Translations under genes and position numbers: made by a program
In this document: piece after piece, positions 6,121 to 9,203 of the stretch
How positions within the stretch are numbered: position 1 is the stretch's first letter
Layout of the letters: every line of letters begins with the position of its first letter
Notes under the pieces: model-generated
The model's database searches: none
What the model was told of the DNA's origin: nothing
What the model saw: the letters and a program-made list of their open reading frames with translations, nothing else
Assembly: GCA_013813825.1 (NCBI GenBank)
Contig: JACCRA010000103.1
Location: forward strand, 1-9,203
DNA: 9,203 nucleotides
Direction: 5' to 3'
From: Pyrinomonadaceae bacterium
GTDB lineage: Bacteria > Acidobacteriota > Blastocatellia > Pyrinomonadales > Pyrinomonadaceae

Positions 6121-7068
6121 TCACACGAAGAGCGAGGAGACGCTGGTCTCCTCGTGGATCGACTTGATCGCTTTCGCCAACAGCGGCCCGATGCTTAAGA
6201 CTTTGATGTTCGCCATATCACAGACACGGTCTTCCAACGGGATCGTGTTCGTCGTCACCACCTGCTTGATATCCGACTGCTTGAGTTTCATGCAAGCCTG
6301 TCCTGACAACACCGGATGTGTGAAGCAGGCGTGAATACTTGCGGCTCCGGCCTCCGTTAGCGCCTTCGCCACTTTCGTCAGCGAGCCGCCGGTGTCGCAC
6401 ATGTCATCGACGATCAGACAGTTGCGTTCGCGCACGTCGCCGACGACGTTCATCACTTCGGCCTCGTTCGCCTTCCCGCGCCGCTTGTCGCAGAGCGCCA
6501 ACTCGGCCCCCAATCGCTTGGCATAAGCGCGGGCGCGTTCGGCCCCGCCCGTGTCTGGCGCGACCACCGTCAAATTTGGCAACGGGTTGGCTTGGTAGTA
6601 GCCGATCATCACCGGCGCGGAGAACAGGTGATCCACAGGGATGTCAAAGAAGCCCTGAATCTGCGCCGCGTGCAAATCTATGGTCAGAATGCGATGCGCG
6701 CCAGCGGCACTGATCAGATTCGCGACGAGTTTCGCCGCAATCGGCACGCGCGGGCGATCCTTTTTATCGGAACGCGCATAACCGTAATACGGAATGACCG
6801 CCGTCACGCGCTCGGCCGACGAGCGGCGGAAAGCATCAAGCATCACGAGCAATTCCATCAAATGCCCGTCAGTCGGCGGGCACGTCGGCTGCACGATAAA
6901 GACATCGCTGCCGCGCACGTTCTCGGTGATCTGAAAGTTAAACTCTCCGTCCGAGAAACGCTCGGCGGTCGCGCTGCCGATGTCGCAACTCAGATAGTTG
7001 CAAATCTCTTCCGTCAGCGCGCGATTCGCCGTGCCCGAAAAGACCTTAATGCCGCCCGTGGTACTCAT
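6121..7068 (-). CDS. prs: Ribose-phosphate pyrophosphokinase (PRPP synthetase)
   Basis: Transfers pyrophosphate from ATP to ribose-5-phosphate, making PRPP for purines, pyrimidines, histidine, tryptophan and NAD. At 315 residues it has the class I length. Visible are the start strand IKVFSGTAN (7-15), FSDGE (38-42), the ATP-site segment PYYGYARSDKKDRPRVPI (93-110), the metal-binding DLHAAQIQGFF (131-141), the flexible-loop DKRR (194-197) and the PRPP-binding IVDDMCDTGGSL (219-230). Two positions differ from the most usual form: ARSDKKDRP where many have ARQDRKDRP, and DTGGSL where many have DTAGTL. Both look conservative. The ATG at 7068 fits the family but has no visible Shine-Dalgarno; the upstream bases are a TTTTC run and repeat arm C. 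It lies between tRNA-Gln and rplY. Confidence 0.98.
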   Translation of the reverse strand: MSTTGGIKVFSGTANRALTEEICNYLSCDIGSATAERFSDGEFNFQITENVRGSDVFIVQPTCPPTDGHLMELLVMLDAFRRSSAERVTAVIPYYGYARSDKKDRPRVPIAAKLVANLISAAGAHRILTIDLHAAQIQGFFDIPVDHLFSAPVMIGYYQANPLPNLTVVAPDTGGAERARAYAKRLGAELALCDKRRGKANEAEVMNVVGDVRERNCLIVDDMCDTGGSLTKVAKALTEAGAASIHACFTHPVLSGQACMKLKQSDIKQVVTTNTIPLEDRVCDMANIKVLSIGPLLAKAIKSIHEETSVSSLFV

Positions 7069-7069
7069 G

Positions 7070-7166
7070 AAAAGCGATCAGCTATCAGCACTCAGCCATC
7101 AGCTTCGATTTTAGCAACAGCTTGATTTCCGTCTTCGCTGATTGCTGATAGCTGATGGCTGAATGC
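7070..7166. repeat. Foldback repeat with GCTGANN heptamer arms (element C)
   Basis: The right arm (7137-7166) reads GCTGATT, GCTGATA, GCTGATG, GCTGAAT, GC. The left arm (7074-7103), read on the other strand, is GCTGATG, GCTGAGT, GCTGATA, GCTGATC, GC. The five constant bases are kept in all eight units while the last two vary. The arms pair at 24 of 30 positions and enclose about 33 bases that contain GATTTTA (7107-7113) and GATTTCC (7124-7130). On the minus strand it is followed by TTTT (7073-7070), two bases before the prs ATG. It could act as a terminator for tRNA-Gln or an attenuator for prs. Confidence 0.9.
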
Positions 7167-7174
7167 TCTCGTGT

Positions 7175-7249
7175 TGGCTGGGGCGGAAGGATTCGAACCT
7201 ACGAATGCCGATTCCAAAGACCGGTGCCTTACCACTTGGCGACGCCCCA
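7175..7249 (-). tRNA. tRNA-Gln, anticodon UUG, with encoded CCA
   Basis: The minus strand folds into a complete cloverleaf. A 7-bp acceptor stem pairs TGGGGCG (7249-7243) with CGCCCCA (7185-7179). The D arm has a 3-bp GCC/GGC stem, and the anticodon loop CTTTGGA gives UUG (Gln, CAA codons). The T arm has loop TTCGAAT. The discriminator is G (7178), the usual Gln identity base, followed by CCA (7177-7175) encoded in the DNA. The T stem GTAGG/CCTTC has one T-T mismatch at its second pair, where related tRNAs have T-G. The gene starts 37 bases after the ispE stop. TTAGAT just upstream could be a -10, but no good -35 accompanies it, so processing from the ispE transcript is also possible. Confidence 0.96.
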
Positions 7250-7286
7250 ATCTCGATCTAACTTTTTTGCGCCCACCCTTAGTCGA

Positions 7287-8228
7287 TCAGGACAGTTGTT
7301 CACACGAACTGAGCGCGGCCACATATTTGGCGCGTGAAAGCGTCGTGCAGGAGAAAACGCGCCAATTCGTCATGCCGCTCAGTACGCCCCCAGCCCGAAC
7401 ACTGTGCTCCCGGCTGTCAAAGATTCCGAAGACGCTGGCCCCGCTGCCGGACAGCAACGCCCGCCGCGCGCCGCTGTCTAAAAGCGCCTCTTTCGCCTGC
7501 CGGATTTCTGGGTGGAGGCGGAAGGCCACCGGCTCGAAATCATTGAACAATTCCTCACGGAGCGAAACAGAAAAATCAGGACTCTCGTGGGAAATGGGCA
7601 GATTAGCGACGCCATCCGCCTTTGTCAAGGCGGGCGCGTTCAACGCCCCGTACGACGATGACGTGCTGACGAAAACCTTTGGCGTGACGATCAAAAGCGG
7701 CTGCTCCGGTTCGTCCGTAAGCGGGTGAATGTCGATACCCGTTCCCGTCCCGCGGGCCGTGCCGCCAGTGAGAAAGAAAGGCACATCCGCACCCAATAAC
7801 GCGCCAAGATTTGCTAACTCTTCTCTACTCGTCCGGATTTTCCAGAGGTGGGCCAAACCTAACAGTGTGACGGCCGCGTTCGACGAACCGCCGCCCAAAC
7901 CGCCGCCCGCCGGAATGCGTTTCCGCAAATTGATCTGCGCGCCCGCGTGAATGCCGGCATTTGCGCGCAAAGCGACGGCCGCTTGCCAGACGAGGTTTCG
8001 CTGATCGACGGGAATATCTTCGTCGTCACAAGTCAGTTCGATGCGGTCGTCCGAGAGCGATTGGAAAGTGAGGTGGTCGTGCAGGGTAACGGTTTGAAAG
8101 ATGGTGCTGATTTCGTGGTAGCCGTCGGGTCGGCGACCCAACACGCGTAGCGAGAGGTTGATTTTGGCGAACGACGGGAGGGTGAGAATATTTTCAGACA
8201 CGGAAAAGCGGCTGACCTCTCTTTCCAA
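7287..8228 (-). CDS. ispE: 4-diphosphocytidyl-2-C-methyl-D-erythritol kinase
   Basis: GHMP-family kinase of the non-mevalonate isoprenoid pathway. It phosphorylates the 2-hydroxyl of CDP-methylerythritol using ATP. Key features are the N-terminal PSFAKINLSLRVLGRRPDGYH (18-38) with the catalytic lysine at 22, the ATP-binding glycine-rich motif PAGGGLGGGSSNAA (106-119), the catalytic aspartate in GADVPFF (Asp148), GGTARGTGTG (155-164) and the GHMP C-terminal motif LLSGSGASVFGIF (258-270). The frame opens at TTG (8228), giving 313 residues, but no Shine-Dalgarno precedes it. GTG at 8201 gives 304 residues starting MSENILTLPSFAKINL, closer to the usual length, with GAGAGG some 14 bases upstream. 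The start is unresolved. It lies 44 bases after the CAP gene and before tRNA-Gln and prs. Confidence 0.96.
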   Translation of the reverse strand: MEREVSRFSVSENILTLPSFAKINLSLRVLGRRPDGYHEISTIFQTVTLHDHLTFQSLSDDRIELTCDDEDIPVDQRNLVWQAAVALRANAGIHAGAQINLRKRIPAGGGLGGGSSNAAVTLLGLAHLWKIRTSREELANLGALLGADVPFFLTGGTARGTGTGIDIHPLTDEPEQPLLIVTPKVFVSTSSSYGALNAPALTKADGVANLPISHESPDFSVSLREELFNDFEPVAFRLHPEIRQAKEALLDSGARRALLSGSGASVFGIFDSREHSVRAGGVLSGMTNWRVFSCTTLSRAKYVAALSSCEQLS

Positions 8229-8272
8229 ACGGGAGCGCCAGCCGCTGTTCTAAATTACTCGTCGCGCGGCCG

Positions 8273-8932
8273 TCAGCGCGTAATGAATACTTGCGTAAAA
8301 TAGACGCGCCCATCGGTTGACTCCGCAACGCCAATCGCCGTGTGCGTAAAGCCCGGACGCAGCATGTTCTCGCGGTGCTTGGCCGATTTGAGCCAACGCT
8401 CGACGGCGAAGCCCGCCGGATCGTCGAAGCCCTGATTATACGCGATGTTTTCCGCCAGCGCTTGCCAGCTAGTGATGCCGAAAAGGTGTGCCCGTTCGGT
8501 CACGTCGCGCCCGTCCGCGCCCACGTGGCTCAGATGGCTGTGTCGCGCCATCTCCGCCGAGTGCATCCGCGCCACGCGAGACAATTCCGCATCCCAAGCC
8601 AGCGGAGTCTCGCCGTTGGCTGCTCGCTCGTCGTTAATCAACTCAAAAGCCCGGCGCTCAAGGCTCGTCGGCGTAATAGCGTGTGCATATTCGGCCGGGA
8701 TCACGGCGTCCACTGAAACTGAATCGACGCGCCGCGCGACGACTGAACGCGCACGCACCGCGATGGCGGGCGTCGCGGTGTTCACAGTGTTAATCATGCG
8801 TGTGACCGGGCGCGCCGTCTTCGTTTGCCCACTGACGGTAATACCCGTGACAAAAATTATGAGGCAGGTGAACAGCGGGAGAGCCAATTTCAGATTGGCA
8901 CAGCTTAGTCGGGGCGACTCAGGGGATTTCAT
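8273..8932 (-). CDS. Secreted or membrane-anchored CAP/SCP-domain protein (YkwD-like)
   Basis: The exact function is unknown; CAP proteins of this bacterial type are extracytoplasmic and have been linked to envelope or spore-coat roles in other groups. Of 219 residues, 14-36 form a hydrophobic stretch (LALPLFTCLIIFVTG) after a charged N-terminus. This fits a signal peptide or anchor. A linker rich in Thr, Ala, Val and Arg follows (about 37-85). The CAP domain spans about 91-217: RAFELINDERA (95-105), LARVARMHS-type helix with His124, ALAENIAYNQG (158-168) with Glu161, the family signature SAKHRENML (183-191), GFTHTAIGVA (194-203) with His197 and YFTQVF (211-216). The His, Glu and His of the CAP cavity are therefore present. 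The ATG at 8932 has only a weak, distant AAGGAAG. It has its own promoter-like site at 9027-9055. Confidence 0.9.
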   Translation of the reverse strand: MKSPESPRLSCANLKLALPLFTCLIIFVTGITVSGQTKTARPVTRMINTVNTATPAIAVRARSVVARRVDSVSVDAVIPAEYAHAITPTSLERRAFELINDERAANGETPLAWDAELSRVARMHSAEMARHSHLSHVGADGRDVTERAHLFGITSWQALAENIAYNQGFDDPAGFAVERWLKSAKHRENMLRPGFTHTAIGVAESTDGRVYFTQVFITR

Positions 8933-9026
8933 CGGGGGTTATTTCGACTTCCTTCGAGAGTTTAGCTTGGAAGGACAGCCTGTGCCGTGGGAGCGGGACG
9001 GGGCGGCATTCGGACAAGCGAGGATA

Positions 9027-9055
9027 AGTGTATCGCGGGAATGATACACAGTCAA
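9027..9055 (-). promoter_or_regulatory. Sigma-70-type promoter upstream of the CAP gene
   Basis: On the minus strand TTGACT (9055-9050) and TACACT (9032-9027) are separated by exactly 17 bases. AT-rich sequence just upstream (AAAAATTTTTG) resembles an UP element. Transcription would begin near 9020, leaving a leader of about 88 bases before the CAP start at 8932. The site lies in the only noncoding stretch between the TPR gene and the CAP gene. Nothing else was seen in 8933-9020. Confidence 0.6.
9028..9049. promoter_or_regulatory. Operator-like palindrome inside the CAP promoter
   Basis: GTGTATC (9028-9034) and GATACAC (9043-9049) form a perfect inverted repeat with an 8-base centre. It fills the spacer and overlaps the -10, the position used by many dimeric repressors such as TetR- or GntR-type. 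The 15-base centre-to-centre half-site distance fits binding on one DNA face. It does not match a named operator that I can assign, and a small RNA hairpin is the other reading. Confidence 0.45.
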
Positions 9056-9074
9056 CAAAAATTTTTAACTCTGT

Positions 9075-9203
9075 TTAACGAGAGTTATTACTTAACTTAG
9101 CTTTGATCCTTGCTGTTTCGGCGGGTTCTGTAGATAGAGAAAGGGCTTTTTGCCAAGCGGCGCGCGCATCGGCAGTTTTGCCGCGACGCTGATAAACATC
9201 GCC
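9075..9203 (-). CDS. C-terminal end of a TPR-like protein (partial)
   Basis: The minus strand is open from the window edge to TAA at 9077-9075, giving 42 residues from GDVYQRRGKTADARAAWQKA to KLSNNSR. The pattern GDVYQRRGKTADARAAWQKAL fits the two helices of a tetratricopeptide repeat (Y in helix A, A..W.KAL in helix B), followed by a short polar tail with a possible partial helix. TPRs bind partner proteins; which protein this is cannot be told. The rest lies beyond the right edge. Its stop is about 20 bases before the -35 of the CAP promoter, so the two genes are tandem but probably separately controlled. Confidence 0.75.
   Translation of the reverse strand, partial: GDVYQRRGKTADARAAWQKALSLSTEPAETARIKAKLSNNSR

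Noticed and set aside
48..7166. The repeats as a CRISPR array
   Set aside because: Units are 7 bases with no unique spacers, they are inverted pairs, and they are scattered between housekeeping genes with no cas genes.

Overview
The window is a stretch of core bacterial chromosome, GC-rich and almost fully coding. Nearly every gene lies on the minus strand. Gene content, the C+ form of bS18, long tails on several ribosomal proteins, a Ctc-type bL25 and the peculiar intergenic repeats suggest Acidobacteriota, perhaps Blastocatellia/Pyrinomonadaceae. That placement is inferred from general knowledge, not from a database search.

Read in the direction of transcription (right to left), the layout is: the C-terminal end of a TPR-like protein (9203-9075); a promoter-like site overlapped by a palindrome (9055-9027); a secreted or anchored CAP/SCP-domain protein (8932-8273); ispE (8228-7287); tRNA-Gln(UUG) with an encoded CCA (7249-7175); prs (7068-6121); rplY/ctc (5999-5349); pth (5189-4629); rpsF (4512-4072, TTG start); rpsR (3954-3631); rplI (3609-3019); dnaB (2843-1479); and alr (1364-147). 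The last codons of a plus-strand gene enter from the left edge (1-42) and converge on alr.

The cluster joins nucleotide and isoprenoid precursor supply (prs, ispE), translation (tRNA-Gln, bL25, peptidyl-tRNA hydrolase, bS6, bS18, bL9), replication (DnaB) and cell-wall D-alanine (Alr). ispE-prs-rplY-pth and rpsF-rpsR-rplI-dnaB are both widely conserved bacterial gene strings, here joined. ssb, often found between rpsF and rpsR, is absent.

The most unusual signal is between the genes. Five of the spacers hold inverted (foldback) repeats whose arms are tandem heptamers. Three use GCTGANN, one uses GATTTNN and one uses ACTGAAA. They abut or enter the ends of genes: one arm encodes the last residues and stop codon of Alr, one overlaps the stop of pth, and others sit directly before the starts of pth and prs, where no Shine-Dalgarno sequence is visible. 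No transposase, CRISPR array, prophage or defence system was seen. I found no new multi-gene system; the heptamer foldback family is the best candidate for something undescribed.
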